Positions 35,805-48,349 of a DNA stretch of 64,000 bases are shown here, one piece after another. The notes below the pieces were generated by a model. It was not told the origin of the DNA. It searched no databases and saw only the letters and a program-made list of their open reading frames with translations. Each line of letters opens with the position of its first letter. Positions within the stretch are counted from its first letter, which is position 1. A program made the translations under genes and the position numbers. Source of the stretch: Dromiciops gliroides (Eukaryota > Chordata > Mammalia > Microbiotheria > Microbiotheriidae); NCBI RefSeq assembly GCF_019393635.1, contig NC_057866.1, positions 120,341,897-120,405,896 on the forward strand, given 5' to 3'.

Positions 35805-36721
35805 CTATATTAGTGGGGGACCTCAACCTCCCCCTTTCAGAACTATGATCTAACCACAAAATTAATAAGAAAGAAGTTAAGGACATCAATAGAATTTTAG
35901 AAAAATTAAATATGATAGACCTCTGGAGAAAACTGAATGGGGATTAATAGAATGTATCCTTTTCTCAGTGGTATATGGCACATACATAAAATTGATCATG
36001 TATTAAGGCATAAAAACCTCACAGTCAGATGCAGAAAGGCAGAAATAGTAAATGCATCCTTTTCAGATCAGGATGCAATAAAAAATATGTGTAATAAAGT
36101 TCCATGGAAAGACAGACCAAAAACAACAACAAAAAAATAATTGGAAACAAAATGATCTCATCCCAAAGAATGAGTGGGTCAAACAACAAATCATAGAAAC
36201 AACCAATAACTTCATCTAAGAGAATGACAATAATGAGACAAAATACCAAATCTTATGGGATATAGCCAAAGCAGTTCCATGGGGAAATTTTATATCTCTA
36301 AATGCCTACATAAATAAAATAGAGAAAGAGGAGATCAATGAATTGGACATGAAACTAAAAAAGCAAAAAAATAAAATAAAAATTCTCAATTAAATAACAA
36401 ATTGGAAATTTTGAAAATTAAAGGAGAGATTAGTAAAATTGAATGTAAGAAAAGTATAGAATTAATAAATAAAACTAAGAGCTGATTCTATAAAAAACAA
36501 TAAAATAGATAAACCTTTGGTTAATTTGGTTTAAAAAAATAATTAAGTAGAAAAACAAATTACCAGCATCAAAAATGAAAAGGGTGAACTCACTATCAAT
36601 GAAAAGGAAATCAAAGCAATAATTAGGAGCTATTTTGTACAACTGTATGCTAATAAATTTGACAATATACAAAAATATATTTACAGAGGAGGAAATAAAA
36701 TCTTTAAAAAGCCCATTTTAG

Positions 36722-36888
36722 GGGACAGCTAGGTGGCGCAGTGGATAAAGCACCTGCCCTGGATTCAGGAGGACCTAAGTTCAAATCCAGCCTCAGACAC
36801 TTGACACTTACTAGCTGTGTGACTATGGGCAAGTCACTTAACCCTCATTGCCCTGCAAAAAATAAAAAAATAATAAATTAAATTGAAT
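36722..36888 (+). repeat. tRNA-derived CORE/MIR-type SINE with 13-bp target-site duplication
   Basis: Sense copy flanked by AAGCCCATTTTAG at 36709-36721 and 36889-36901. Confidence 0.95.
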
Positions 36889-38737
36889 AAGCCCATTTTA
36901 GAAAAAGAAATTAAAGGGGGTAGAGCAAAGATGGTAGAGGAAAGGCAGTAAGTGCTCAGAGCTCCTGAAACAATTACTCCAAAAAACTCCAAACATAGTC
37001 CTAAGACAACTCCTGGAGCAGCAGAACCCGCAAAAAGATGGGCTGAGAAGATTTTCCAGCCAAACATGGTTTAGAAATTCAGCAGGAGGGAGCCACTATG
37101 CCAGGCTTGGAGTGGAAACCAATCCCAGGGTCACACCAATACAGAAGTAGCCCCAGGCAGGCTGTGCCGGAGAAATTTATCCCTGAGCCTCTGAATAAGC
37201 TGTAGGGCCAGCTTCCTCTGGAACTAAACTCACAGTCTGGTGAGAGGACTGAACAGCTGGTGGGGGGTGGGAAAGGAGGGGAGACTACAGGGGTGTCTGT
37301 GGGAACTAAGGGGGAATTTGGTTGTCCTACCCCAGAAGGAAACTAGGAATAAATTTTGAGTAGTAGCAACCCATGTGGGGGAGGGGCATAAGCTCATCAG
37401 AGCTAACAATCACAAAAAAACCCAAAATTTTGTTGCCTGGTTAATTAGCAAGATAACCTGGGGTTCTTTACAAACCAGAGCATAGGCCAGGCAAGTGAAG
37501 AACCTGCCCCTCCTATAAATGGTACCACCTGGGACCCCCTGAAGCTTGGGACAGTACAGCCTGGAAGCAGGGCCCCACTTTAAGTAGGAGTTAAAAGTCA
37601 AGTAAAAGATGGGCAAGATAAGCATCCAGAAAACATTGTGAACATAGAAAGTTGCTTTAGTGATAAGGAAGATTGAGGTACATGCTCAGAAGAGGATAGC
37701 AACATCAAGGCTCCTACATCCAAAGATTCCAAGAAAAATATGAATTGTTCTCAGGCCATAGAGGCACTCAAAAAGCACTTTGAAGATAAAGTAAGAGAGA
37801 TAGAGGAAAAAATGGAAGGGACACAGGGAAGTCATGAGAAAAAAGTCAATAGCTTGGAAAGCCAAATGGGAAAGGAGATACAAAAGCTCTCTGAAGAAAA
37901 TAATTGCCTAAGAATTAGGATTGAACAAATGGAAGCTAGTGACTTTATGAGGAACCAAAACACAGTAAATCAAATCCAATTGAATAAAAAAAAAAAAAAC
38001 TAGAGGGCAATATGAAATATCTCCTTGGAAAAACAGCTGACCTGGAAAATTGATCCAGGAGAGATCATTTGAAAATCATTGAGCAAAATAAGAGTTTAGA
38101 CGTCATCTTCCAAGAAATTATTAGGGAAAATTGCCCTGATATTCTAGAAGCAGAAGATAAAATAGAAACTGAAAGAATACACTTATTACCTCCACAAAGA
38201 AATGCCAAAAAGAAAACTTCCAGGAATATTATAGCCAAATTCGAGAGATCCCAGGTCAAGGAGAAAATATTGCAAGCAGCCAAAAGAAACAATTCAAATA
38301 CTGTGGAGTCATGGTTAGGATAGCATAGCACCTAGCAGCTTCTACATTAAAGGATTGGAGGGCATGGAATATAATATTCCAGAGGACAAAGGAATTGGGA
38401 TCAAAACCAAAAATCACCTACCCAGCAAAACTGCCTATAATCTTTCAGGGGGGAAAATGGGAGTTCAATGAAAAAGAGTATTTTTATATATTCATGATGA
38501 AAAGACCTGAACTAAATAGAAAAATTGACTTTCAAATGCAAGACCCTAGAGAAACATAAAAAAGATCAACAGGAAAAAGAAATCATGAGAGATTTTAAAA
38601 GTTTAAACTGTTTACATTCCTACTTGGGAAGACAATACGTCTAAATCATAAGAGCTTTCTGAGTATTAGGGAAGATGATAGGAATAAATTTAGGCAAAAG
38701 GCACAGGTAAGAATTTATTATGAAGGGATGATATCTG

Positions 38738-38882
38738 TAAATCATTATTTTTTGTTTTTTCTGTGTGTGTGTGTGTGTAGGTTGGGGTTGGTGAGTGTCT
38801 TGTGTCTGAAGATGGATTTGGGCATGGGTCCTCCTGGGTCTAGGATGATAGATTTGTCTGCTGTGTCACTTAGCTGCCCCAT
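38738..38882 (-). repeat. Degenerate SINE in the L1 derivative
   Basis: (TG)n run, then GGATTTGGGCATGGGTCCTC and TGTGTCACTTAGCTGCCCC. This is the antisense CORE/MIR-type SINE, considerably diverged. Confidence 0.6.
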
Positions 38883-39357
38883 GATAACATCTTTAGAGTA
38901 AAATTGAGAGAGGATAGGAATGCAATGGGGGAGGGGAAAGGGGGGAAGTAGAATGGGGTGAAATCTCACATGAATAAGCAGCAAAGTGCTTATGGAGTGG
39001 GGGGAGAGATGGGGGAGGAATTAGGCAGTGAATTTGCCTTACATCCATCAGAATTAGCTCAAAGACCTTAATCTCATCAGACTTGTCTCAAGGAGGGAAT
39101 AACATACACATTCAATTGGGTGGAGTAATCTATCTAACCCTGCAGGAAAGTAGGAGGGGAGAGGGATAAAGAGGTCAGAGTGAAAGAAGGGCAGATTGGG
39201 GTAAGGGGGCAGTCAGAAGCAAAACACTTTTGAGGAGGAATAGGGTAAAAGAAGATAGAACATAGAGTAAATACCATGGGAAGGGAATAGGATGGAGAGA
39301 AATGGTTAACAATAGTAACTATGAAAAATTTTGAAAGCAGAGGCAAGAGTAATGTAA

Positions 39358-39463
39358 GATGATGATTGATAGTGTTGATGGATTGATGATTATTAGAAGA
39401 AGATGAGGATTGATTGAGGATGATGATTATAATTGATTGATGATTGATTGATGGTGGTGATGG
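39358..39463 (+). repeat. GAT/GATT-rich simple repeat
   Basis: Impure GATGATGATT / GATTGATT array of about 105 bases. The minus-strand frame of Asn/Ser/His repeats is a product of it. Confidence 0.85.
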
Positions 39464-39621
39464 CAAAATGTATGGTACCTACTTTGCTGGGCTATTGTGA
39501 ATTCTTTGTCAAGTTTAAGATACTATATTAAAGTTATCTATTACTGTTGTTCCAATAATCAACCTCATGGGTTTATTGTAAGGAAACTCTTTTTAAAGTA
39601 CTATATAAAGGTATAAACTAT

Positions 39622-40150
39622 ATACTATATTAAAAAAAATGATGAGCAGGATACTATCAGAAAGACACGGAGGGACCTGCAGGAGCTGATGCAAAGTAAA
39701 ATCTACTGTATACAAAATAATAGTAATATTGTGAGATGATCTGCTGAGAATTACTTGGTTATTTTCAGCAATGCATTGATCCAAGACAACTCTGAAGGTC
39801 TTATGAAAAATGCAGTCCATATAAAGAGAGCTGATGGTATTTGAATACAGATTGAAAAATATTTTTTTGTTAGTTACTTTATCAGAAACAAAAAAACTAA
39901 TGAGCTATCAGAAAACTGAGGATGCTATCAGAAAAAACCTGGAAAGACCTACATGAACTGATGCAGAGCGAAATGTAGTGTATACAAAATAACAGCAATA
40001 GGATAAGATGATCTGCTGGGAAGCACAAGGTTATTTTCAACAAGGCAATGATCCAAGATAACTCTGAAGGACTTATGAAAATTGCAGTCTATCTATAGAG
40101 AAAGAACTGATGGTATCTGAAAACAAATTGAAGCATAATTTTTTTTCATA
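39622..40150 (+). repeat. Tandemly duplicated L1 3' block
   Basis: GATACTATCAGAAAGACACG to AGCTGATGGTATTTGAATAC (39650-39850) is repeated with divergence as GATGCTATCAGAAAAAACCT to AACTGATGGTATCTGAAAAC (39922-40126). Period is about 275 bases. Confidence 0.8.
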
Positions 40151-40936
40151 GTTCCTTAATCTGAAGTTTGTTTTTGTTGGTTTTCTTTCATAACCTGGCT
40201 AATGTGGAGATGTTTTGCATGATTACTAATGTGTAACATATTGAAGTGTTTGAGGGTTTTTTGAGAGGGGAAGTTGGAACACAAAATTTTTTAAAATTGA
40301 TGTCAAAATGTGTTTTTACATATAATTTGGACAATAAAATTATAAATAAATGAGAAAAAATAAATTAAACAAGCCATCAATGAACTCCCTAAGAATAAAT
40401 CTCCAGGGCCAAATGGATTTACAAGTGAATTCTACCAGACATGTAAAGAACAATTAATTCCAATTCTATACAAAATATTTGGAAAAAATAGGTGAGGTAG
40501 GAATCCTACCAAATTCCTTCTATGAGAAAAATGTGGTGCTCATACCTAAACCAGGAAGAACAGAAACAGAGAAAGAAAATTATACACCATTCTCCCTAAT
40601 GAATATTGATGTAAATATTCTGAATAGAATATTAGCAAAGAGATGACAGTAATTCATCAGCAGGGTAATACACTGTGACCAGGTGGGATTAGTACCAGGA
40701 ATGGAAGGCTGGTTCAATATTAGGAAAACTACCAACATAATTTACCACATCAATAACAAAACTAACCAAAATCATATGATTATTTCTATAGATGCAGAGA
40801 AAGTTTATGACAAAATACAGCACCCATTCATATTAAAAACACTAGAGAACATAGGAATAAGATTATAAACAGCATCTACCTTAATCCATCAGCAAGAATT
40901 ATATGCAATGGAGATAAGTTAGATGCATTCCTAATA

Positions 40937-41420
40937 TAAGGGCCTAAAATTCTAGCTATGATGACTAAAATCTAATGAGTGGTCACCTTAAATTAGAAGC
41001 TTTAGCAACAGTTTACACTTTTAAGTATTTATTAAAGTGCATCAGAAGTTTAGTGAAGAGAGAGAGAAAGAGAGGTAAAAACAAACTTCATCTAACTAAG
41101 AGAGCCCAGCATCTCTCCTCCCACCAAGCCGAGGTCCCAAAACGAAAGGCCTCACTCCTCCCAGAAGCCCCCTGTGAAACATGAAACAGGGCAGTCCACA
41201 CACACACAGCTCCAAGCTAATTGGTTCATAGCACTGATTGGTACAGGACCCACAGGCAGCAAACATCACTTCCGGACACCAATCTGACCTTCAAAACCCC
41301 AGGACAGGTCACTTCCAGATACTAACTCACATGTGGATGCAAAGTCACATGCTTTCTCCTCATGGTGGGGATTCCCTGCAATATCTTTCTCAACAGATTG
41401 TTAGCACTCTAATTCTCACA
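40937..41420 (-). mobile_element. Solo LTR (fossil) with 6-bp target-site duplication
   Basis: A 484-bp block inserted in the L1 reverse-transcriptase region. The exact duplicates CTAATA at 40931-40936 and 41421-41426 bound it, and L1 coding text resumes on both sides. On the minus strand it begins TGTGAG and ends CCCTTA, with AATAAA at 41033-41028 followed by the AGCTTCTAATTTAAGG tail shared with the LTR at about 7.3 kb. A 6-bp duplication is usual for betaretrovirus-like (ERVK-type) elements, but class is not certain. No internal genes. It is younger than the L1 it interrupts. Confidence 0.85.
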
Positions 41421-43844
41421 CTAATAAGATCATGGGTGAAACACGAATGCCCATTATCACCATTGTACTAGAAATGTTAGCTTTAGCAATCAGAGAAGAA
41501 AACAAAATCTAAGAAATTAGAATAGGCAAGGAAGAAACAAAACTATCACTCTTTGCAGATGGCATGATGGCATACTTAGAGAATCCTAAAGAATCAACTA
41601 AAAAACTACTTGAAACAATTAACAACTTTAGCAAAGTTGAAGGATATAAATAAACCCACATAAATTATTAGCATTTCTATATATGACCAACAAAGCTCAG
41701 CAGCAAGGGATAGAAAGAGAAATTACATTTAAAATATGATGTAGAAATGTAGAAAATTATAAAATTCTTCGGAGTCTACTTGCCAAGGCAAAAACAGGAA
41801 CTACATGAACACAATTACAAAACACTTTTCACACTAATAAAATCAGATCTAAACAAATGGAAAATATATATTGCTCATGTGTAGGCCATGCTAATATAAT
41901 AAAAATGACAATTCTACCTAAATTAATTTACTTATTCAGTGCCATACCAATTAAACTACAAAAATATTATTTCATAGAGCTAGAAAAATAATAACAAAAT
42001 TCATATGAATAACAAAAGGTCAAGAATATCAAGGGAATTAATAAAAAAAATGGAAAGGAAGGTGGCTTAGCTGTAGCAGATCTAAAACTATATCATAAAG
42101 CAGCAATCATCAAAACTATTTGGTACTGGCTAAGAAAAAGAGAGGAGGACACAAAACAACCATAAATGAATATAGCAATCTCCTGCATGATAAACCCAAA
42201 GACTCTAGCCTCCAGGATAAGAACTCAGTATTGACAAAAACTTCTGGGAATACTGGAAAATAGTATGGAAGAAACTAGGAATAGATCAACATCTTACATT
42301 ACATACCAAAGTAAGGTCAAAATGGCTACAAGATCTAGACATAAAAGGTGATACCATAAGCCAATTAGAAAAGGAAGGAATAGTTTACTTGTCAGAACTG
42401 TGGAGAGGGGAAGAATTTATGACTAAAGATCATATACAGAACATTATGAAATGCAGAGTGGATCATTTGGACTACATTAAATTTAAAAAAACTTTTGCAC
42501 AAACAACCAATGCAAACAAGATTAGAAGGAAAGTAGAAAGCTGCGAAACAATTTTTACAGACAGTGTTTCTGACAAAGGCCTCATATCTAAAATATATAG
42601 AAAACTGAATCAAATATACAAGAATGTATACATGTCATTCCTCAATTGAGAAATGGTCAAAGGATATGAACAGGCAGTTTTCAGATGATGAAATTAAAAT
42701 TATCCACAGCCATATGAAAAAATGTTATCAATCACTACTGATGAGAAATGCAAATTAAAACTACTCTGAGGTACCACCTCACACCTATCCAATTAGCTAA
42801 TATGACAAAAAAGGAAAATGATAAATGTTGGAGAAGTGGTGAAATTGGAACATTAATGTACTGTTGGTAGAGTTGTGAACTGATCCAACCATTCTGGAGA
42901 CCAATTTGGAACCATGCCCAAAAGGTTATAAAACTGTGTATACCCTTTGACCCAGCAATACCCCTGCTAGGTCTATATCCCAAAGAGATCATAAAAAGGG
43001 AAAAGGACCCACATTTACAAAATATTTATAGCTGCTCTTTTTGTGGTAGCAAAGAATTAGAAATTGAGGGGATGCCCATCAATTGGGGAATGACTAAACA
43101 AGTTGTGGTATATGAATTTAATGGAATACTATTATACTGTAAGAAATGATAAGCAGATGGGTTTCAGAAAAACCTGGAAAGACTTACATGAATTCATGCT
43201 GAGTGAAATAAGCAGAACCAAGAGAACATTGTACACATTATCAACAACAGTGTGTGATGATCAACAGTGATAGACTTAACTCTTCTCAGCAATACAACAA
43301 TCCAAGACAATGCCAAAAGACTTATGGTGGAAATTGCTCTCCACATTCAGAAAAAAAAAACACAATAAAAACTATGGAGTCTGAATGAAGGTTGAAGCAT
43401 ACTATTTTCACTTTTGTTGTTACTTTTTTGTCATTGTTCTTGTTTATTCTTTCTTGCATTAATATTTGCTTTTGTTTCTGATTAATGTGGAAATATATTT
43501 AGCATGATTGTAATGTATAACTTACATCAAATCTCTTGCCAGCCTTGGGAGAGGGGAGAGTAGGGAGTGTAGGAGAAAAATTTTTAACTCAAAAATATCT
43601 TTACATGTAATTAAGAAAAATTAAGAATATATTTTTAATCACAATTAATAAACAAATAAGCAGATAGATAATTAGGTAAACAAACAAACATATAAATAAA
43701 ACAATTAATTAATTAATTGAAAGACAGTGGACACAATGTTCCTACCCCTTGAGGAATTTATTTCAATTTCATAATAATTTTTTGGTTTTTTGCCCCCATT
43801 GAATAATAGAATTAAAATCATTCAGATGTTGCCCTAGTTGTCTG

Positions 43845-43930
43845 TCCTCCCACTTGAATGGAAGCTCCTTGAGGGCAAAGAGCCTCATTTTTATCTTTGT
43901 ATTTTATTGACTAGAACAGTTATTGAAAAT
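43845..43930 (+). repeat. L2 3'-end fragment
   Basis: GGAAGCTCCTTGAGGGCAAA, then TCTTTGTATTTTATTGACTA. Confidence 0.55.
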
Positions 43931-43937
43931 AGCTTTG

Positions 43938-44071
43938 GGAGGCAGTTAGGTGGCACAGTGGATAAAGCACCAGCCCTGGATTAAGGAGGACCTGAGTTCA
44001 AATCCAGCCTCAGAAACTTGACCCTTACTAGATATGTGACCCTAATTGCATCCCCTCCCACACACACACAC
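43938..44071 (+). repeat. tRNA-derived CORE/MIR-type SINE with target-site duplication
   Basis: Sense copy flanked by AATAGCTTTG at 43928-43937 and 44072-44081. The 3' part is shortened and ends in a CA run. Confidence 0.93.
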
Positions 44072-44081
44072 AATAGCTTTG

Positions 44082-45320
44082 TAAATCACTATTGATTTGA
44101 ATTGAATTAAAAATAAACATCAGAAATGTGTGTATAGTTGTTGTTGTCGATGGCATATCCATGTTTCTCCCTAAAATTCCTATTTCTCTGTGGAATTTTG
44201 GCATGATCATGCTTGTGGGGTTTTTAAATACTGTACCAAAAGATTCCATGATCCAGAAGGTTTTAAACCTGCACAAAGTGAAGCACCTAAGCATGGATCA
44301 AGAAGGTTAGCCATCAGATGATGACCATTTCAAACATAGCAAAACATGGAGTGTGATCACAATCATCGTTAGTGAAGAGAGGACCCACACCAAAAATCAA
44401 GGATCTGCATGAAGGCTCAATGAAGTCAAATATTGAAGAAAAGAAGCATGAAATCATTAATAAGTATAACGGAGACATTGAAACTCTATGATTCTATGAC
44501 ATGAATAATGCAAATTGCTCCATCAGAAGTGGGGGGATGACTTTTGATATGCTAATTCCATAAACTAAGTAAATTCAATTTTTGTGAACAAAGTACTTAG
44601 CATTATTCCTCTTGTTCTTAACTCAGAAGGAACCTGGATATTTCCTTTTAGAGAATTCAAAGGATAACTGAGTTATTTCCAAGTTCAGTTTATACACTTT
44701 ATACTCTATCTAAATTTACAAGGGTAAAATAAGATGCCTTCTATAATATGTGAATGTGTCATAAAGTAGTAGACCATTTTTGTTTGCCTTTATTTTTCTT
44801 TCACATTTGCAATACTAGATCAAAATTCCAGTTTCATACTTTGCCTTAAATTAAGGTTACCTATACCACCCTTCCACCAACCTTAACATCAATTTTGAAA
44901 TTCTCCAAAGACCTCATATAAATTAACATGTTTATTTTCTAGACAAAGGAAAATATTTCCTTGTACTATGTTCCTCTCCATTTTAAGAGTAATAGTATAT
45001 AAATATGAAATGTTATCATAATGGGAAAATAGTAATGTTAAACATTCACAGTCATTCTACCAGAGTTCATGAGAATCTACTTTACACTTTAACCTCTTTT
45101 TTTCCAATTGTAAAGATAGGCCTTTGTGAGTAACATTTTCCCCACCCCTTAAATATAAGAGATTTACTTGTAATAGCAATCAGCATAATAGATTATAAAT
45201 GGTGATTTACTCTAAATTGAGGGGTTTTAAAAAATTACTTAGAGCATAGATATTAGCTTAAGCTCATACAGTAATGTGCTTCCAGGATTTTATGAATTAT
45301 GAACCTGCTCTTGTTTTGAA
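44082..45320. other. Unassigned sequence
   Basis: No gene or repeat recognised; short ORFs only. Confidence 0.45.
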
Positions 45321-45324
45321 TAAC

Positions 45325-45846
45325 TGAATCCTTTTTCCTGTATTCATTGTGGTACCTTGTGGTTAACCACAGCTTCTAAAGATAGTATTCCTCAAGCTGA
45401 AGAGAACCAATGAGCTTGTATGAGGTCATGACTGATCATTACACATTGTCATGTATATGAGCATTGACTCCTCAAGCTGATGTCCTAGATGGCCAACCAA
45501 TCAGATGAAAGGACAATGACCTTTATGTCCAAAAATGAGGACCTTCCTGCCCATTAACAGTTAAAGGAACATCTTTAAGAATTTCAAAATAAATGAACTA
45601 TACAATTTGACCTCATGATGTAGATAAAATGGGAGGTGTTAATGTCTTAAAATAGCAGGGTATATAAACATTTAAGCCCTGTAGAGTTATAAAACCCTGT
45701 TTAGCCCCAAACCTGGGGTCTTTCAGGTCCTACTCCTGACTGACCAGCATTATTGTGAGACTGGTACCCTCTCTCAATAAACCCATATTTCTATGACTTG
45801 GAGACTTCATTTATTTCTTTTCCTTTGTCAGACTTAGAAATTTTCA
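45325..45846 (+). mobile_element. Solo LTR (fossil) with 4-bp target-site duplication
   Basis: Block of 522 bp beginning TGAATC and ending TTTTCA (inverted TGAA/TTCA ends), flanked by TAAC at 45321-45324 and 45847-45850. TATATAAA lies at 45661-45668 and CTCTCAATAAAC at 45772-45783. The 4-bp duplication and the CTCAATAAA context fit a gammaretrovirus-like (ERV1-type) LTR. No internal region adjoins, so it is a solo LTR left by recombination. Confidence 0.75.
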
Positions 45847-46149
45847 TAACACCTTTCAATTGCTCTTAGGGTGACATGAGGAAAAACATATTGACAAGCA
45901 GCAGGAGTTTGAAAGAGACCAATCACTCAGTGTATTTGCATATAATTTAGAGAAGAGTAAAATTTGAGTCGTGTAATCACAGTTCCAAGATCAGAATGTA
46001 ATTGGGAAGTTCTCTATAAAAATCAATACTTCCATTCTAAGCCAATTTAGTTACATGGTCCACTGACAAAATAATTACATTTGCATTACATTTGTAGCAA
46101 GCTACAGTTAAGCTTCTGGCAGCTTCAAAATAGAGTAATATTCTTGCTG

Positions 46150-47645
46150 AACAGCTTTTTAAAAGTTAATTTGTTTTTTGAATATAATTTTTATTTATTT
46201 TGTTAAATATTTACCAAAAAGACATTAAAATTAGCCATTTAAAAATGAGTTGCAAATTGTGTACCTCCCTCCTACTCTTTAGTCCTCCTTGAGAAGGGAA
46301 GCAATTCAATATTGATTATACATGGAAAGTGATGCAATACATTTTCCATATTAGCCATTTTGCAAAAGAAAACAAAGAAAAAATAAAGTAAAAATCTATA
46401 CTTCAATCTGTATTGAAAGTTCATCAGTTCTATCTATGGAGGTTGATAGAATATTTCATCATGAACCCTTTGGAATTTTCTTGGATCATTATCTTGATCA
46501 GACTAGCTAAGTCTTTCACAGTTGTTCATTCTTATAATATTGCTATTACTGTGTAGAATGTTCTCTTGCTTCTGTCATTTCACTTTACATGAGTCTATCT
46601 AAGTCTTCCCAGGTGTTTTTGAAATCATTCTGCTCCTCATGTTTTTATTATATTGGATCAGCCTACCCATGGACAATTAATATTTCTCTAATTGTTTAGA
46701 TCTGACTTTTTTTGTGTGGAAAGTGTTTTGTGTTCACAAAGTCCCTGAGTTGATCTTGGCAGGAAGAATCCCAATTATTTTATATTGTCTGCAGTTTTAT
46801 TCTGTTTTGTTTTGTTTTTAGTGGGGTTTTTCTTTCTATCTCTTTCTGATAGACTTTATTGGTGATACATGAAAATGCTAATGATTTCTGCGGTTTATTT
46901 TATATCCTGCAACTTTGCTAAAAATTAATTCTTTCAAATAGTTTTTTAGCTGATTCTTTAGGATTCTAACATAACAGATAATTCCCACTGATGGTTTTAG
47001 AGAAATACTACTTATCATTTTAAGGAAAACTCCATTTATTCTATACTTTCTAATATTTAAAATAGCAATGTTTATTATAATTTTGAAATGCTTTTTCTGC
47101 ATCTGTTGAGGTAATCATGATGTTTGTTGTTTTTTAAATTGATATGGTCAATTATTCTGACAGTTTTCCTTATATTTCTGGTATAAATCCTACCTTGGCA
47201 TATTGTATGGTCTTTGAGATATATTACTATAAAATCCTTTATAGTGTTTTGTTTATTATTTTACATCAATAATCTTTAGAGAAACTGGTCTACAGTTTTC
47301 TTTCTCTATTTTTGCTCTCCCTAGTTTGTTATCAGCAACATATTTCTGTCATAAAAGGCTTTTAGTATTATACCTTCTTTGCCTATTTTTCCAAATACTT
47401 CATATAGTATTGGAATTAATTGTTCTTTTAATGTCTGACAGGAATCAGTTGTGAATCCATCTGATCTGTTTTTTTTCTTTAGGAATCTCATTTATGGTTT
47501 GCTCAATTTCTTTTTCTAAGATAGGGTTATTTAAATATTCTATTTCTTATTCTCTTAATTTGGGCAATTTAGATTTTTGTTGTCCTGAAATCATCGCTGA
47601 ATCAATTCATTCTTGTTTCAATCAATTTCTCCTTTGCTATTTTGT
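46150..47645 (-). mobile_element. Old L1 LINE (antisense), 3' UTR and part of ORF2
   Basis: Left part is an antisense L1 3' UTR (CATCATGAACCCTTTGGAAT, GCTTCTGTCATTTCACTTTA). After about 46.69 kb the complement reads ORF2 reverse-transcriptase text: TATCCTGCAACTTTGCTAAA is the complement of the FSKVAGYKI coding block, and ATTGATATGGTCAATTATTC that of the DKIQH region. A stretch between is missing and stops are frequent. Confidence 0.7.
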
Positions 47646-48009
47646 TTATCTGAGACAGTGGCACTCCATACCTTAAAGTGATAAAGAATCAGTGACAGAA
47701 TACTAAAGTTATAAAAATGTTATTTCTGATCAGAGATCATCTTGATATCATTGACTGCATTGTGAAATTCCTCAAATATAATCCAGCCAAGTCTCTGCCT
47801 CTTATTCTTCATGCTCACTGTTTATTTGCTATGCCTTAAATATGCCAATTGATTGAGTAAATTGGTTTTCTGAGACATAAAAATATTTTTGTTTTTTATT
47901 AATCAAAAGTATTTACTACAGTAATTGGCAGATGCCATGTGTAGAGGACAAACAAAAAAGGGATTCCTCAAAATAATTGCATTATAGAATTGCTTTTGTA
48001 AACAAATTA
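47646..48009. other. Unassigned AT-rich sequence
   Basis: Nothing recognised. Confidence 0.45.
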
Positions 48010-48162
48010 AATTCATTTTTTCTTTTTGCGGGGCAATGGGGGTTAAGTGACTTGCCCAGGGTCACACAGCTAGTAAGTGTCAAGTGTCTGAGGCCGGATT
48101 TGAACTCAGATCCTCCTGAATCCAGGGCTGGTGCTTTATCCACTGTGCCACCTAGCTGCCCC
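48010..48162 (-). repeat. tRNA-derived CORE/MIR-type SINE
   Basis: Antisense copy close to consensus, with CAAATTAA on both sides. The long plus-strand frame across this and the next SINE is read-through of SINE sequence, not a gene. Confidence 0.92.
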
Positions 48163-48349
48163 AAATTAAGATCATTTAAACAAATATTTTCTGTGGCCAC
48201 TATGTACAAGCTTATATGGGATTTTGCATATCTTTTCTTCATGACTTGGCATAGCCAAGTGAGAAGGCTACCAGTCATGAACCTTTCTATTTCTAGGTTG
48301 GTCCTAGGAAAGCAGACTCAGTACTTTGATAATACCACATTCATTTTTT

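Larger units (their letters stand above)
36916..40352 (+). mobile_element. ORF2-less L1 derivative (HAL1-like) nested in the L1
   Basis: Starts GGGGGTAGAGCAAAGATGGT, a variant of the L1 5' end. ORF1 pieces are NCSQAIEALKKHFEDKVREIEE (from 37.74 kb, coiled coil), NNCLRIRIEQMEASDFM, and SLDVIFQEIIRENCPDILEA to NIIAKFERSQVKEKILQAAK (RNA-recognition part), with a frame change at an A run near 37990. Then comes about 1 kb of inter-ORF sequence and, directly, two tandem copies of an L1 3' block (39.62-39.87 and 39.91-40.15 kb) and a 3' end near 40.35 kb. ORF2 is missing. The flanks GAAAAAGAAATTAAA (36901) and GAAAAAATAAATTAAA (about 40353) fit a target-site duplication. The host L1 reading frame resumes right after. 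Confidence 0.75.
34640..43625 (+). mobile_element. L1 LINE (host copy), inter-ORF region to 3' UTR, with four nested insertions
   Basis: Starts inside the marsupial L1 inter-ORF region (ACTTGGCTCAAAGAGGGAAT, 34.96 kb). ORF2 begins near 35.25 kb with endonuclease text (ITANVNRMNSPIKQKQIVEW, IYCLQETHLKQRYTHRIKVKGW). The reverse transcriptase follows ([15 protein letters not shown]-like, [23 protein letters not shown]). The FADD catalytic motif reads FADG at 41552-41563. The C-terminus includes KLCIPFDPAIPL-like text at 42.93 kb and the 3' UTR ends near 43.62 kb. Many stops: not active. Insertions: SINEs at 35657 and 36722, an ORF2-less L1 at 36916-40352, an LTR at 40937-41420. Without them the copy is about 4.8 kb. 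Confidence 0.88.
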
